Below are positions 7,336 to 17,367 of a stretch of DNA of 64,000 nucleotides, piece after piece (the stretch's first letter is position 1; every line of letters starts with the position of its first letter). A program made the position numbers and the translations under genes. The notes below the pieces were generated by a model that worked only from the letters and a program-made list of their open reading frames with translations, searched no databases and had not been told where the DNA came from. The DNA comes from Malaciobacter molluscorum LMG 25693 (GTDB taxonomy: Bacteria > Campylobacterota > Campylobacteria > Campylobacterales > Arcobacteraceae), in NCBI RefSeq assembly GCF_003544935.1, contig NZ_CP032098.1:1426001-1490000 (forward strand), in the 5' to 3' direction.

Positions 7336-8367
7336 ATGTCAGCAACAAAAAGAGTAGAAGAAGCAATAGAAGAAATAAGAAAAGGTAACATGGTTATCAT
7401 GTTAGATGATGAAGATAGAGAAAATGAAGGTGATTTAGTTTATGCCGCTGCATTGAGTACTCCTGAAAAAGTTAATTTTATGGCATCTCATGCAAAAGGA
7501 TTAATTTGTGTATCTGTAACAAAAGAAACAGCAAATAAATTAAAATTAAATCCTATGGTTGAATCAAATACTTCATCATATGAAACTGCATTTACCGTAT
7601 CTGTAGATGCAATAGATGCAGCAACAGGAATTAGTGCAGGCGAGAGAGATGATACAATTAAAATTTTAGCAAATCCTGTTTCAAAAGCAGAACAATTAGT
7701 AAGACCAGGACATATTTTTCCATTAATTGCAAAAGATGGAGGAGTTTTAGTTAGAACAGGTCATACAGAAGGAAGTTTAGATTTATGTAAATTGGCAGGC
7801 TTTAATGGGGAAGCTGTAATTTGTGAAATTATGAAAGATGATGGAACAATGGCAAGAAGAGATGATTTAGATAAATTTGCAAAAAAACATAAACTAAAAC
7901 AAATATATATATCTGATTTAGTAGAGTATAGACTTTCGCATGAAAAATTAGTAGAAGAGGTTCATTCTGAACAAACTAAATTTTTTAATTCAAATGTAAT
8001 AAAAAAAGACTTTAAAGATCATCTTGGAAATATACATACTGCTATAATATTCAAAGAATTAGAAGATGTTTCTCATGTAAAATTTCATACAGTAATTCCA
8101 GATATAAAACTTTTTATGAATAGTGATAAAATAAATTCTATGTTAAAAACTATTAATTTCTTAGAATCAAAAGGTGGCATCTTAATCTTTTTAAGTGATG
8201 GAAAATCAAGAAAAGAATCACAAAAAGATTATGGAATTGGTGCTCAAATATTAAACTCATTAAATATTAAAAAGATTAAATTAATGACAAGTGGAGGAAA
8301 ACATTCTTTCGTTGGTTTACAAGGATTTGGATTAGAAATAAAAGAAGAAATTCAAATAGAAGGATAA
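7336..8367 (+). CDS. ribBA: 3,4-dihydroxy-2-butanone 4-phosphate synthase with degenerate GTP cyclohydrolase II-like half
   Basis: Riboflavin pathway enzyme, 343 residues. The N-terminal 200 residues form a complete RibB domain: MLDDEDRENEGDLVYAA holds the acidic Mg-binding residues, and RPGHIFPLIAKDGGVLVRTG and HTEGSLDLCKLAG are present. It makes 3,4-dihydroxy-2-butanone 4-phosphate from ribulose 5-phosphate. The C-terminal part is alignable to GTP cyclohydrolase II only at scattered points (DYGIGAQIL, KLMTSGGK). It lacks the zinc-binding cysteine motif (GSxRCDC) and the catalytic GYxHT segment, so that activity should be absent. Similar degenerate RibBA proteins are known in Campylobacterota, where a separate RibA does the GTP step. 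Monocistronic: own -10 box, shared terminator downstream. Confidence 0.9.
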   Translation: MSATKRVEEAIEEIRKGNMVIMLDDEDRENEGDLVYAAALSTPEKVNFMASHAKGLICVSVTKETANKLKLNPMVESNTSSYETAFTVSVDAIDAATGISAGERDDTIKILANPVSKAEQLVRPGHIFPLIAKDGGVLVRTGHTEGSLDLCKLAGFNGEAVICEIMKDDGTMARRDDLDKFAKKHKLKQIYISDLVEYRLSHEKLVEEVHSEQTKFFNSNVIKKDFKDHLGNIHTAIIFKELEDVSHVKFHTVIPDIKLFMNSDKINSMLKTINFLESKGGILIFLSDGKSRKESQKDYGIGAQILNSLNIKKIKLMTSGGKHSFVGLQGFGLEIKEEIQIEG

Positions 8368-8369
8368 AA

Positions 8370-8395
8370 AACAAAGAGTATAAATACTCTTTGTT
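8370..8395. terminator. Bidirectional terminator between ribBA and pckA
   Basis: Perfect repeat AACAAAGAGTAT / ATACTCTTTGTT separated by AA, placed between the convergent stop codons. On the minus strand it is followed by TTTTTATCC and on the plus strand by AATTTTAAT, so it serves pckA best and ribBA plausibly. Confidence 0.75.
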
Positions 8396-8406
8396 AATTT
8401 TAATAA

Positions 8407-9987
8407 TTATATTTGTGGACCTGCTGCAGTAAAATCAAATTCACTTTCAAGTGTTAAATATTTTTTAAAGTTTTCAATATACATACCTGCAAGTTTTTTT
8501 GCCATTTCATCATATGCTTGTTTATCTTCCCAAGTATTTCTAGGATTTAATACTTCTGTATCAACTCCATGTAAAGTTTTTGGTATAGATAAATTAAAAT
8601 GTGATAAAGTTTCAAAATCTGAATTATTAATAGACCCATCTAAAATAGCATTAATACAAGCTCTAGTGTTTTTAATACTCATTCTTGATCCAATACCATA
8701 AGGTCCACCTGTCCATCCAGTATTAACTAAGAATACATTTACATTATGTTTATCTATTTTTTCACCTAATAATTCAGCATAAACTGTAGGATTTAGAGGT
8801 AAAAATGCTTCTCCAAAACAAGAAGAGAATGTAGCAACTGGTTCAGTAATTCCTCTTTCAGTTCCTGCAACTTTAGCAGTATAACCACTTAAGAAATAAT
8901 ACATAGCTTGATCTCTAGTAAGTTTTGCAACTGGAGGTAAAACACCAAATGCATCTGCACATAAGAAAATAATATTACTTGGATGTCCACCACTCATTGT
9001 TGGTGCATGGTTTTCAATATGTTCAATTGGATAAGAAACTCTAGTATTTTCTGTTTTACTAGCATCTTTATAATCTACTTCACCATTTTCATCACAAACA
9101 ACGTTTTCTAAAATAGCGCCTTTTTTGATTGCATTATAAATTTCTGGTTCAGAGTCTTTATCTAAGTTAATAACTTTAGCATAACAACCTCCCTCAAAGT
9201 TGAAAATACCATTATCATCCCAGCCATGTTCATCATCACCAATTAGAGCTCTATTTGGATCTGTTGAAAGTGTTGTTTTCCCTGTTCCACTAAGTCCAAA
9301 GAATAGTGCAGTATCACCATCTTTACCAATATTTGCAGAACAATGCATTGACAATTTTCCTTCTAATGGAAGCCAGTAATTCATCATAGAGAAAACTCCC
9401 TTTTTCATCTCACCAGCATACCAAGTTCCACCAATAATTGCACAATTTTCTTCTACATTGAAAACAACATAAACTTCCGAATGTAAATTATGACTTACAT
9501 ATGATTTATCTATTGTTTTACAAGAATTATAAATTGTAAATTCTGGTTTAAAATTATCTAACTCTTCTTGTGTTTGTGGAACAATAAACATATTTTGAAT
9601 AAAATGTGCTTGCCACGCAACTTCAGTGATAAATCTTACAGATTTTCTACTATCTAAACTAGAACCACAATAAACATCAGTAACATAAAGATCTTTATTA
9701 CTTAATTGTTTTTTTGAATTAATAAGTAAATCTTCATATACATCTTTTGTAACAGGTTGGTTAATTTCTCCCCAAGAAATATACTTATTTGATGGGTCTT
9801 GATTAACAAAAAACTTATCTTTAGGACTTCTTCCAGTAAAGATACCAGTATCAATCATTAGTGCACCAGTTGATGAAACCTTGGCTCCTTCATTATTTAC
9901 TGCATGAGCAATTAATGTATCAATATCTAGATTTCTGTACACTTTTCCTACGTTTTCAAGTCCAAGTGAATTTTTAATTTCAGGCAT
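8407..9987 (-). CDS. pckA: Phosphoenolpyruvate carboxykinase (ATP)
   Basis: ATP-dependent PEP carboxykinase, 526 residues, interconverting oxaloacetate + ATP and PEP + CO2 + ADP in the cytoplasm. The kinase P-loop [11 protein letters not shown] (about residues 230-240), the following IGDDEHGW metal-binding segment and the N-terminal TGRSPKDKF motif are all intact, and the length is as usual. It is the last gene after oadG-oadA-oadB, 35 bases beyond oadB and on the same strand. The locus can therefore move carbon between pyruvate, oxaloacetate and PEP. A bidirectional hairpin follows. Confidence 0.97.
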   Translation of the reverse strand: MPEIKNSLGLENVGKVYRNLDIDTLIAHAVNNEGAKVSSTGALMIDTGIFTGRSPKDKFFVNQDPSNKYISWGEINQPVTKDVYEDLLINSKKQLSNKDLYVTDVYCGSSLDSRKSVRFITEVAWQAHFIQNMFIVPQTQEELDNFKPEFTIYNSCKTIDKSYVSHNLHSEVYVVFNVEENCAIIGGTWYAGEMKKGVFSMMNYWLPLEGKLSMHCSANIGKDGDTALFFGLSGTGKTTLSTDPNRALIGDDEHGWDDNGIFNFEGGCYAKVINLDKDSEPEIYNAIKKGAILENVVCDENGEVDYKDASKTENTRVSYPIEHIENHAPTMSGGHPSNIIFLCADAFGVLPPVAKLTRDQAMYYFLSGYTAKVAGTERGITEPVATFSSCFGEAFLPLNPTVYAELLGEKIDKHNVNVFLVNTGWTGGPYGIGSRMSIKNTRACINAILDGSINNSDFETLSHFNLSIPKTLHGVDTEVLNPRNTWEDKQAYDEMAKKLAGMYIENFKKYLTLESEFDFTAAGPQI

Positions 9988-10022
9988 TTTTTATACTCTT
10001 TCTTACTATTATTTATTTTTTA

Positions 10023-11354
10023 TTATTTAAAAATTGATAAAAGTACACCAGCAGCAACCGCCGAACCGATTACACCAGCAACATTTGGTCCCATTGCATG
10101 CATTAGTAAAATATTAGAAGGATCTTCTTTTTGTCCTACTTTACTAACAACTCTTGCTGCCATTGGCACAGCTGAAACACCAGCAGCACCAATTAATGGG
10201 TTAATTTGATTATCTTTTGAACTAAACTTATTCATTAGTTTAGCCATAATTAAACCTGCAGCTGTTCCTGCTGCAAAAGCAACTAATCCAATTACCATAA
10301 TTCCCATAGTTTCAGCAACTAAAAACTGTTCTGCTGCAAGTTTAGAACCCACACCAAGTCCTAAGAAAATTGTAACTATGTTAATTAATGAATTTTGCAT
10401 TGTATCAGAAAGTCGCTCAACAACTCCTGATTCTTTTGCAAAATTACCAAAACATAATGCTCCAATAAGAGGAGAAGCATCTGGCAAAATTAATAAAGTT
10501 AATACTAAAACAACTAAAGGGAAAATAATTTTTTCTAATTTTGAAACTTTTCTCATAGAAGTCATTTTAATTTTTCTTTCTTGCTCTGTTGTTAATGCTT
10601 TCATTATTGGTGGTTGGATTACTGGTACTAATGCCATGTATGAATAGGCTGCAACAGCAATTGCACCTAATAACTCAGGAGCTAATGCAGAAGCAATAAA
10701 AATTGATGTTGGTCCATCTGCTCCACCAATAATAGATATGGCAGCTGATTGTTGTAAAGTAAAATCAATTCCAGGTATGAACTGAGAAAGTACAACAGCA
10801 CCTACTAAAGATCCAAAAATACCAAATTGTGCAGCTCCCCCTAGAAGAGCAGTTTTAGGATTAGCCAATAATGGACCAAAATCTGTCATTGCCCCAACTC
10901 CCATAAAAATAAGAAGTGGGAAAAATTCATTTGCAATACCCATATTATAAATAATACCTAACATTCCATGTTCACCTGCAATATTTGCAATAGGAATATT
11001 TGCTAAAATTCCACCAAATCCAATAGGTAATAACAATAGAGGTTCAAAACCTTTTTTGATTGCTAAATAAAATAGTAAGAAACAAATAATAATCATAATA
11101 ACTCTACCGCCACTTTGTGCAAACAGACTCATTTGATTCCCGTGTGAATCTTTTACTCCAATTTTTGGATTAACTATAGCATTTAGACCTGTCGTTTTAT
11201 AAAAAGATTGAATAAGATCAGTTAATGTTCTTGCTTCATAACTTTTTTGTTCGACCTTGTTTGTTGTTTCTTGTGCTGTAGCATTTGCAAGTGCATTAAC
11301 ACTGCAAATACTCATAAGAAAAACAAATATTGAAATAAATAGACTTTTCTTCAT
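10023..11354 (-). CDS. oadB: Sodium-pumping oxaloacetate decarboxylase, beta subunit
   Basis: Integral membrane subunit, 443 residues, that decarboxylates carboxybiotin and couples it to Na+ export. About ten hydrophobic segments follow an N-terminal signal-like span (residues 1-22) and a short soluble stretch. The conserved [12 protein letters not shown] region, whose Asp is required for Na+ translocation in studied homologues, is present, as is the C-terminal [18 protein letters not shown]. It lies 13 bases after oadA and before pckA. The N-terminal extension is longer than in Klebsiella OadB and contains the extra QxxxxE-type soluble segment seen in other Campylobacterota; it may be cleaved. 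Confidence 0.95.
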   Translation of the reverse strand: MKKSLFISIFVFLMSICSVNALANATAQETTNKVEQKSYEARTLTDLIQSFYKTTGLNAIVNPKIGVKDSHGNQMSLFAQSGGRVIMIIICFLLFYLAIKKGFEPLLLLPIGFGGILANIPIANIAGEHGMLGIIYNMGIANEFFPLLIFMGVGAMTDFGPLLANPKTALLGGAAQFGIFGSLVGAVVLSQFIPGIDFTLQQSAAISIIGGADGPTSIFIASALAPELLGAIAVAAYSYMALVPVIQPPIMKALTTEQERKIKMTSMRKVSKLEKIIFPLVVLVLTLLILPDASPLIGALCFGNFAKESGVVERLSDTMQNSLINIVTIFLGLGVGSKLAAEQFLVAETMGIMVIGLVAFAAGTAAGLIMAKLMNKFSSKDNQINPLIGAAGVSAVPMAARVVSKVGQKEDPSNILLMHAMGPNVAGVIGSAVAAGVLLSIFK

Positions 11355-11367
11355 TATTACTCCATTA

Positions 11368-13182
11368 TTAGCTAATAATAGCTAAAGGTTGTCCTTCATC
11401 AACAGCTTCATTTTGAGAAACTAAAATTTTAGAAATTGTTCCAGCTGCTGGTGCATTAATATCAATTTCCATTTTCATAGCTTCTAAAATCATAATTTTT
11501 TGATCTTTTTCAACTTTTTCACCTTCTTTTACAAGTACTTTCCACACTGTACCATTTACTGCTGCAGGAACTTCTTCTCCTGATCCTGAAGTTGTAGTTT
11601 GAGTAGTTTCAGTTTTAGTAGAAGATGCAGGTGTTATTTGAATATCAGCATCACCTTCTGCTACAGTTACATTGAATTTTTGTCCATCAACTACTACCGT
11701 ATAATTACCTGTTGCATTATTCATATTTTTATTTTCTCCCTTTTCACATACTTTATCATTTTCACAAACATCATTTTTTGTATTTTTTCTAATATTTAAA
11801 GGTCCATCACCTTTTAAAAATGTAATACCTTTTTCATCACAAGCAGCTGCAATGAAAATATTTTCTTCTGAAGTCTCTAGACCTTCTTCTTTTAATCTTT
11901 TTTCCCAAAATGCCATAGTTTTTCTTTCATCTCTATCAGCAATATCTAAAGGATTTTCAGTAGTTGGCTCTAATTTTAATTTTTCAGAAGCTAATTTTAC
12001 AACTTCAGGATCTGGTTTTGTAGGAGTTTTACCAAAATATCCTAATACCATTTTTCCATATCCAGGAGCAATTTGTTTCCAAGGTCCAAACATAACATTT
12101 GCATAAGCTTGTTGCCAATAAAACTGTGAAACTGGAGTTACAGATGTACCATAACCACCTTTTTCAACTACTTCTCTCATAGCTTTAATAACTTGAGGAA
12201 ATTTTTCCAAAGTTCCATTATCTCTCATCATTTGAGTATTTGCAGTTAATGCTCCACCTGGCATTGGGGAAAAAGGAATTAATGGTGAAACTTGTGTAGC
12301 TTCAGGTGGAATGAAATAGTCTTTTAAACAATCATTTAATACTTCTTGATATTTTAATACTTTTTCCACATCAAGACCAAAATCATAATTTTTCCCTTTT
12401 ATTGCATGAAGCATTGTAAGTATATCAGGTTGAGAAGTACCTCCACTTACTGGACTTGCAGCTAAGTCAATACCATCAGCACCACCTTCAAGTGCAGCTA
12501 AATAACAAGCAACAGAAACACCTGCTGTTTCATGTGTATGTAATCTAATATGAGTATCTTCTCCAACTAATTTTCTTGCCATTTTAATTGTTTCAAATAC
12601 TTTTTGAGGAGAACTTGTTCCTGAAGCATCTTTAAAACAGATTGAATCATATACAATACCGCTATCAAGAATATTTCTTAAAGTTTTTTCATAAAAAGCA
12701 ACATCGTGAGCTCCAACACATCCTGGAGGTAAGTCCATTAATGTAACAACAACTTCATGATTTAATCCATATTTTTTAATACATTCAGCAGAATATTCTA
12801 AGTTTTGTACATCATTTAAAGCATCGAAATTTCTAATTGTAGTAACACCATGTTTTGCAAACATTTTTGCGTGCATCTCAACAAGTTCTCTTGAACCTGT
12901 ATCAAGCATAACAGTGTTTATTCCTCTTGCAAGTGTTTGTAGGTTTGCTTCTGGACCAACAATTTTTCTAAACTTGTCCATCATATCAAAAGCATTTTCT
13001 CTTAAATAAAAGAACAGAGATTGAAATCTTGCTCCTCCACCAAACTCAAAATGAGTTATACCAGCATCTTTCGCAGCTTCAACTGCTGGAAAGAAATCCT
13101 CCATTAGAACTCTACCACCAAAGACAGATTGAAATCCATCTCTAAAAGTAGTATCCATGACATCAATGTGTTTCTTCGCCAT
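11368..13182 (-). CDS. oadA: Oxaloacetate decarboxylase alpha subunit (carboxyltransferase + biotin carrier)
   Basis: Soluble 604-residue subunit. It transfers the carboxyl of oxaloacetate to biotin. The N-terminal carboxyltransferase barrel begins [18 protein letters not shown] and holds the metal-binding HTHETAG and the ICFKDASGT Lys motif. A PYC/OADA domain follows, then a short linker rich in Lys/Asn/Cys and Thr, and a C-terminal biotinyl domain with EAMKMEI (biotinylated Lys570). The order oadG-oadA-oadB is that of a complete sodium-pump operon. The [10 protein letters not shown] stretch near residue 470 is an odd insertion before the biotin carrier; its role is unknown. Confidence 0.96.
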   Translation of the reverse strand: MAKKHIDVMDTTFRDGFQSVFGGRVLMEDFFPAVEAAKDAGITHFEFGGGARFQSLFFYLRENAFDMMDKFRKIVGPEANLQTLARGINTVMLDTGSRELVEMHAKMFAKHGVTTIRNFDALNDVQNLEYSAECIKKYGLNHEVVVTLMDLPPGCVGAHDVAFYEKTLRNILDSGIVYDSICFKDASGTSSPQKVFETIKMARKLVGEDTHIRLHTHETAGVSVACYLAALEGGADGIDLAASPVSGGTSQPDILTMLHAIKGKNYDFGLDVEKVLKYQEVLNDCLKDYFIPPEATQVSPLIPFSPMPGGALTANTQMMRDNGTLEKFPQVIKAMREVVEKGGYGTSVTPVSQFYWQQAYANVMFGPWKQIAPGYGKMVLGYFGKTPTKPDPEVVKLASEKLKLEPTTENPLDIADRDERKTMAFWEKRLKEEGLETSEENIFIAAACDEKGITFLKGDGPLNIRKNTKNDVCENDKVCEKGENKNMNNATGNYTVVVDGQKFNVTVAEGDADIQITPASSTKTETTQTTTSGSGEEVPAAVNGTVWKVLVKEGEKVEKDQKIMILEAMKMEIDINAPAAGTISKILVSQNEAVDEGQPLAIIS

Positions 13183-13187
13183 ATATA

Positions 13188-13436
13188 TTAACCTTTGAGA
13201 TTTTTGTGATGTTGAACTGCAGCTATAATAGCAGCTACTTTAGCAGAATCTGAAGTAGCACTTGCTTGAGGTGCTTGCGGTTTACTAGGGGGTTGTTTTT
13301 CCTTGGCAGGAAAATACTTACTTAAAAAGGTCGCTTGACCTTTTAACACGAAAATCATAATAATTAAAAATGAAAAAACAACTCCCATTCCTAATACCAT
13401 AAATTTCAATGCTTCTATTATCATATTATGTTCCAT
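13188..13436 (-). CDS. oadG: Oxaloacetate decarboxylase gamma subunit
   Basis: Small membrane anchor, 82 residues, of the sodium-translocating decarboxylase. It has one membrane span (residues about 9-32, LKFMVLGMGVVFSFLIIMIF) and a cytoplasmic tail with Pro/Ala-rich linker and final His pair (QHHKNLKG), matching OadG, whose C-terminal His residues bind zinc in homologues. I place the start at ATG 13436 because GGAG (13443-13446, minus strand) precedes it by six bases. An in-frame start 13 codons upstream has no ribosome site. First gene of the oadGAB-pckA operon. Confidence 0.85.
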   Translation of the reverse strand: MEHNMIIEALKFMVLGMGVVFSFLIIMIFVLKGQATFLSKYFPAKEKQPPSKPQAPQASATSDSAKVAAIIAAVQHHKNLKG

Positions 13437-13446
13437 ATTACTCTCC

Positions 13447-13475
13447 GTGGTTACCACTGTAATTTGTAAGTACAA
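13447..13475 (-). promoter_or_regulatory. Two small palindromes in the oadG leader
   Basis: GTGGTTACCAC (13447-13457) sits right beside the oadG ribosome site and TTGTAAGTACAA (13464-13475) just upstream. The second contains a TTGTAA half-site that recurs across this divergent intergenic region. Possible operators; no direct proof. Confidence 0.3.
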
Positions 13476-13767
13476 TTTTATATTAAAGTACCTTTATTAA
13501 AATTTATAAATAGCCACATTTTATAGAAAGTTTTGTATTTTCTTAAATAATTAATCTATTACAAAATTTTTTCTCCAAATTTATATATAAAAATGTCAAT
13601 TTTATATAACAAATCAATTACAAAACTACTAATATTATAAACTTTTTCTCCCATTTTATGTCCCTTTTATATAAATATAACAAAATTATAATATTTTTTT
13701 ATTTTTTTATTGAAAAATATTTCAAATTGTAATATAATTACATTAAGTTACAATTTTAGGAGTTATT
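13476..13767. promoter_or_regulatory. Divergent intergenic region between oadG and the S24 repressor
   Basis: About 290 bases, extremely AT-rich, with no reading frame. It contains repeated TTACAA/TTGTAA half-sites (13559-13564, 13618-13623, 13727-13732, 13748-13753, plus 13464-13469 in the oadG leader). The perfect consensus TATAAT at 13733-13738 on the plus strand lies inside the inverted repeat TGTAAT-ATA-ATTACA (13728-13742) and is 29 bases before the repressor start. The layout suits an autoregulated repressor acting on its own promoter and perhaps on oadG. Confidence 0.45.
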
Positions 13768-14424
13768 ATGCTTTTTGTTAATGAAATTATAGAAAAATTA
13801 AAAGATGTCATTAGTGCAGACGGTAAATCAGGTAAAGTTTTTGATAAAGACGTTGCTACTGAACTTGATTTGTCACAAGCAAATTTTGCAACTATGAAAA
13901 ATAGAGGGAAAATTCCATATCAAAATATATTAGACTTTTGTGCAAAAAAGAAAATTTCTATAAACTGGTTACTTTACAATCAAAATCCTAACTCGTTATT
14001 AGATTCTACTGACAAATATTGGATAAAATATTATCCAGATATTAGAGTAAGCGCTGGGGGTGGTGCCTATGAAGATAATGATAATTCTCAAAATATAGAA
14101 ATACCAGAATATTTTATAAATATGTTAGGAGGAAAAGAGAATTTAAAAAATATCGATGCAATCAATGTAATTGGAGATTCAATGGAACCGACATTAAATT
14201 CTGGAAATATAATTTTTTTAGACAAAACAAAAAAAGATATAAAAAGAGAAGGAATTTTTGCATTTACTACAATTCATGGACTATTTGTAAAAAGAATACA
14301 ACAAAGAGTTGATGGAAATCTTGATATTATTTCTGATAATAAAGACTATCCTAAACAAATTTTAAATAATCAAGAGATAAATTTATTAGGAAAAGTTGTA
14401 GGTTCTTTTGGACTTGTATATTAA
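13768..14424 (+). CDS. S24-type transcriptional repressor (CI/LexA-like)
   Basis: Regulator of 218 residues. The N-terminal 65 residues form a CI-type helix-turn-helix (VFDKDVATELDLSQANFATM ... INWLLY). The C-terminal half is an S24 peptidase-like domain with the GDSMEPTL motif (nucleophile Ser near residue 140), FVKRI (the general-base Lys) and an Ala-Gly bond in RVSAGGGAYED between the halves that could be the self-cleavage site. Such proteins are typically inactivated by RecA-stimulated cleavage, or use the domain only for dimerisation. No phage genes surround it, so it looks like a resident regulator. It overlaps the convergent 14421-15413 gene by 4 bases at the 3' end. The inverted repeat on its promoter suggests autoregulation. 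Confidence 0.88.
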   Translation: MLFVNEIIEKLKDVISADGKSGKVFDKDVATELDLSQANFATMKNRGKIPYQNILDFCAKKKISINWLLYNQNPNSLLDSTDKYWIKYYPDIRVSAGGGAYEDNDNSQNIEIPEYFINMLGGKENLKNIDAINVIGDSMEPTLNSGNIIFLDKTKKDIKREGIFAFTTIHGLFVKRIQQRVDGNLDIISDNKDYPKQILNNQEINLLGKVVGSFGLVY

Positions 14425-15413
14425 AAAAGTAGGGTAGTTTGAATATCTTCTGAATTTAGCAATTCATTTAGCTTTTCATATTTATATCCAATTAAATATG
14501 CAGCATTGAAATTGCTAGATTTTAAAAAATCTTTTAAGTTTTCTTCTTTTTCTATAATATTTTGTTTTGCATAAAAGTTATTTATCTCTTCTTTGCATAA
14601 AAATATTATTTTACCATATTTAAAATTTTGTTTTAAATATAAAATTTCTTTTTCAATTAATGATAAATTATTTTGTAAGATTAAAAATTTATTACTTTTA
14701 CCAAATTCAACTTGATTTATAAACCTATCAACAAAAATAGGACGTAATAATTCACAATTCTTTAATTTTGAAAAATCTAATTCACAATCTAAAAAATCAT
14801 ATGCCATTAAAAAATTAGTTATGTATAGTTCAGGAACTTTAATTTTTTGAAAAAATATATTATTATAAGTAAAAGAAGTCTCAAACATGGTATGTTTTAC
14901 TATGTTTTTTAATTTGTTTGAATCTATTTGCTCAATTAGATGATTTTGAGGATAAAGTTTATTCATAAAAAGCTTGTCTTTAAATATTAATATATTATTT
15001 ATTTCAATATCATCTAAAATTTTTAGTATATCATCAATAGTTTCTATTAATTTTAAATCTATTTTATTTAATGGTTTTAAATATTTGATATAGTTAAAAG
15101 TTATTTCATCACAATTAAAGACATTTAAATCATAATTAGATAATTTAAATCTAATAAATTTAATTATAGCTTCATCTAAATTACCAACTTTTATCCATGC
15201 AATTTCAAAATCAGTAACACTTACATAGGAATCTACAAGTATTGCAAAAGCACCATTATTTATAGCAATTTGTATATCATTTAGATTTTTTGCTACAAAT
15301 AAATCACCTTCTTTAACTTTAGAAGCACATTGTTTTATATTATAAATAAAAGAAATAGAAGGAGAGTTTAAAACTTCTCCATCCATTATATCGATAATTG
15401 AAGATATTTTCAC
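14421..15413 (-). CDS. Conserved hypothetical with MurE/MurF-like N-terminal domain
   Basis: A 330-residue cytoplasmic protein whose first 90 residues resemble the substrate-binding N-terminal domain of Mur ligases: a segment like VKEGDLFVAKN followed by AINNGAFAILVDS, where MurE/MurF have GDLFVA and AxxxGAxAVV. The central ATP-binding GTNGKT loop and the ligase domain are missing, so it cannot be a ligase by itself. The rest is Lys/Asn/Ile-rich with no known motif. Its start codon abuts the metG stop (one-base overlap), and the same position beside metG is occupied by an uncharacterised gene in C. jejuni as I recall. Function unknown; a role tied to peptidoglycan precursors is only a guess. 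Confidence 0.7.
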   Translation of the reverse strand: MKISSIIDIMDGEVLNSPSISFIYNIKQCASKVKEGDLFVAKNLNDIQIAINNGAFAILVDSYVSVTDFEIAWIKVGNLDEAIIKFIRFKLSNYDLNVFNCDEITFNYIKYLKPLNKIDLKLIETIDDILKILDDIEINNILIFKDKLFMNKLYPQNHLIEQIDSNKLKNIVKHTMFETSFTYNNIFFQKIKVPELYITNFLMAYDFLDCELDFSKLKNCELLRPIFVDRFINQVEFGKSNKFLILQNNLSLIEKEILYLKQNFKYGKIIFLCKEEINNFYAKQNIIEKEENLKDFLKSSNFNAAYLIGYKYEKLNELLNSEDIQTTLLF

Positions 15414-17353
15414 TAGCTTATTTTTGTTCCAGAGATTTTTGTTTTTTCAGGTCTAATAAGACATAAACCATTTTCATCTTTAGCAGCTAAAAGCATACCT
15501 TCACTTATCATACCCATTAATTTAGCTGGTTTTAGATTTGCTACAACACAAGCTTGAGTACCAATTAATTCATTAGCAGAATAATATTCTTTAATTCCAG
15601 CAAGAACTTGTCTAGTATTTTCTTCACCTAAATCAACTTGAAGTTTAAGTAATTTTTTTGATTTTGGAACTTCTTGTGCTTCTACTATTGTTCCAACTTT
15701 TATAGTAGTTTCAAAAAATTTATCGATTGTAATTAAATTATCAGGTTCTTCTTTATTTGTCTCTTCCTCTACTTCAGATTTTTCAGTTTTAGCTTCTGGA
15801 GCTTGTTCTATTAATGGCTCTTCAACTCTTGGAAATAGTTGATCAACTTTAGTAATTACAGTATCAGATAATAACTCTTTGTTTACAATTATCTTATTGT
15901 AAAGTTCAGTGTTTATACTAATTCCTAAAGAAGTAGCAATTTTTGCAATTTTTTCAGGCATAACTGGTTGTAATAAAATAGAAACTCTTGCCATAATATT
16001 AGTAATTAATGCAACTAATGCCATAGCTTCATCAGTTTTTCCCTCTTTCATTTTTGTCCAAGGTTCATAATCACCAATAGCTTTATTTGCAATAGTAAGA
16101 ACTTTCCATAATTCTTCTAAAAATCTATTTATTTGCATATTAAAAATAAGCTCTTCAACATTTTCTAAAATAGCATTTACGTCTTCTAATTCTTTTACAT
16201 GATATTTTTCTACATCAACTGATGAGACTTTAAAACCAAAATATTTGCCACTCATACCAGAAATTCTATTTAGTAAGTTTCCTAAATCATTTCCTAAATC
16301 TGAATTTATTCTATCAATTAAAGCTTTTTGAGAAAAATCTCCATCTTGTCCAAAAGGTACTTCTCTTAACATAAAGTATCTAAATGCATCTAAACCATAA
16401 GCATCTGCAACTTGTTTTGGATCAACAACATTACCTTTAGATTTAGACATTTTTTCGCCATCTCTTGTCCACCATCCATGAGCAGCAATATGTTTTGGAA
16501 GAGGTAGTTCTAAACTCATTAAAAATGCTGGCCAATAGATTGCATGAAATCTTAAAATATCTTTACCTACTAAATGAACACTCGCAGGCCAAAATTCAAA
16601 TTTTTTTTCATCACTTCCATATCCTAAAGCAGAGATATAGTTAATAAGTGCATCTAGCCAAACATACATAACATGTTTTGGTTCATTTATTGATTCTGGA
16701 AGTTTAACACCCCACTCAAATGATGTTCTAGAAATAGATAAATCTCTTAATCCACTTTTTACAAAATTAACAATTTCATTCTTTTTAGATCTAGGCAAAA
16801 TACAATCTTCATTCTCTTCATACCATTTTAATAATTTATCTTCATATTTTGATAGTTTAAAGAAAAAACTCTCTTCTTTTACTATTGAAGTAGGTTTACC
16901 ACAATCTGGACAAAATTGTTCATCTATTAGTTGTTTTTCAGTAAAAAAAGTTTCACATGATACACAATAAAAACCTTCATACTCACCTTTATAAATATCA
17001 CCTTTATTATACATTTTTTCAAATGCTTTTTGAGCGCCTAATTTGTGTTCTTCATCTGTAGTTCTTATAAATTTATCATATGAAATATCAAAATTATCCC
17101 ATAATGCTCTAAATTTACCTGAAACTTCATCTGCATACTCTTTTGGTGTTTTACCTCTTGCTTGGGCACTTTGAGCTATTTTTTGTCCATGCTCATCTGT
17201 ACCTGTCAAAAAGTATGTATTGTGTCCAGTAAGTCTAGAATATCTAGCAAGCATATCTGCAATTATTGTAGTATATGCATGTCCAATATGTGCTACATCA
17301 TTTACATAATAAATTGGTGTTGTGATATATACATTTTTACAAGTTTCTTCCAT
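15413..17353 (-). CDS. metG: Methionyl-tRNA synthetase
   Basis: Class I synthetase, 646 residues, charging initiator and elongator tRNA-Met. The HIGH motif is in DVAHIGHAYT (about residues 19-28). A zinc-finger region follows (CVSCETFF ... FCPDCGKP, about residues 125-150), then KMSKSKG, an anticodon-binding helical domain, an acidic linker rich in Glu and a C-terminal tRNA-binding OB-fold (TIDKFFETTIKVGTIV to the end). ATG 17353 has GAGG upstream. The order with the small Cys protein, fbp and mobB is conserved in Campylobacterota. Confidence 0.97.
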   Translation of the reverse strand: MEETCKNVYITTPIYYVNDVAHIGHAYTTIIADMLARYSRLTGHNTYFLTGTDEHGQKIAQSAQARGKTPKEYADEVSGKFRALWDNFDISYDKFIRTTDEEHKLGAQKAFEKMYNKGDIYKGEYEGFYCVSCETFFTEKQLIDEQFCPDCGKPTSIVKEESFFFKLSKYEDKLLKWYEENEDCILPRSKKNEIVNFVKSGLRDLSISRTSFEWGVKLPESINEPKHVMYVWLDALINYISALGYGSDEKKFEFWPASVHLVGKDILRFHAIYWPAFLMSLELPLPKHIAAHGWWTRDGEKMSKSKGNVVDPKQVADAYGLDAFRYFMLREVPFGQDGDFSQKALIDRINSDLGNDLGNLLNRISGMSGKYFGFKVSSVDVEKYHVKELEDVNAILENVEELIFNMQINRFLEELWKVLTIANKAIGDYEPWTKMKEGKTDEAMALVALITNIMARVSILLQPVMPEKIAKIATSLGISINTELYNKIIVNKELLSDTVITKVDQLFPRVEEPLIEQAPEAKTEKSEVEEETNKEEPDNLITIDKFFETTIKVGTIVEAQEVPKSKKLLKLQVDLGEENTRQVLAGIKEYYSANELIGTQACVVANLKPAKLMGMISEGMLLAAKDENGLCLIRPEKTKISGTKIS

Positions 17354-17367
17354 TTTTTACCTCTTAA

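Noticed and set aside
13768-14424. CI-like repressor as a sign of a prophage
   Set aside because: No integrase, structural phage genes, attachment repeats or lysis genes nearby; neighbours are conserved chromosomal genes.
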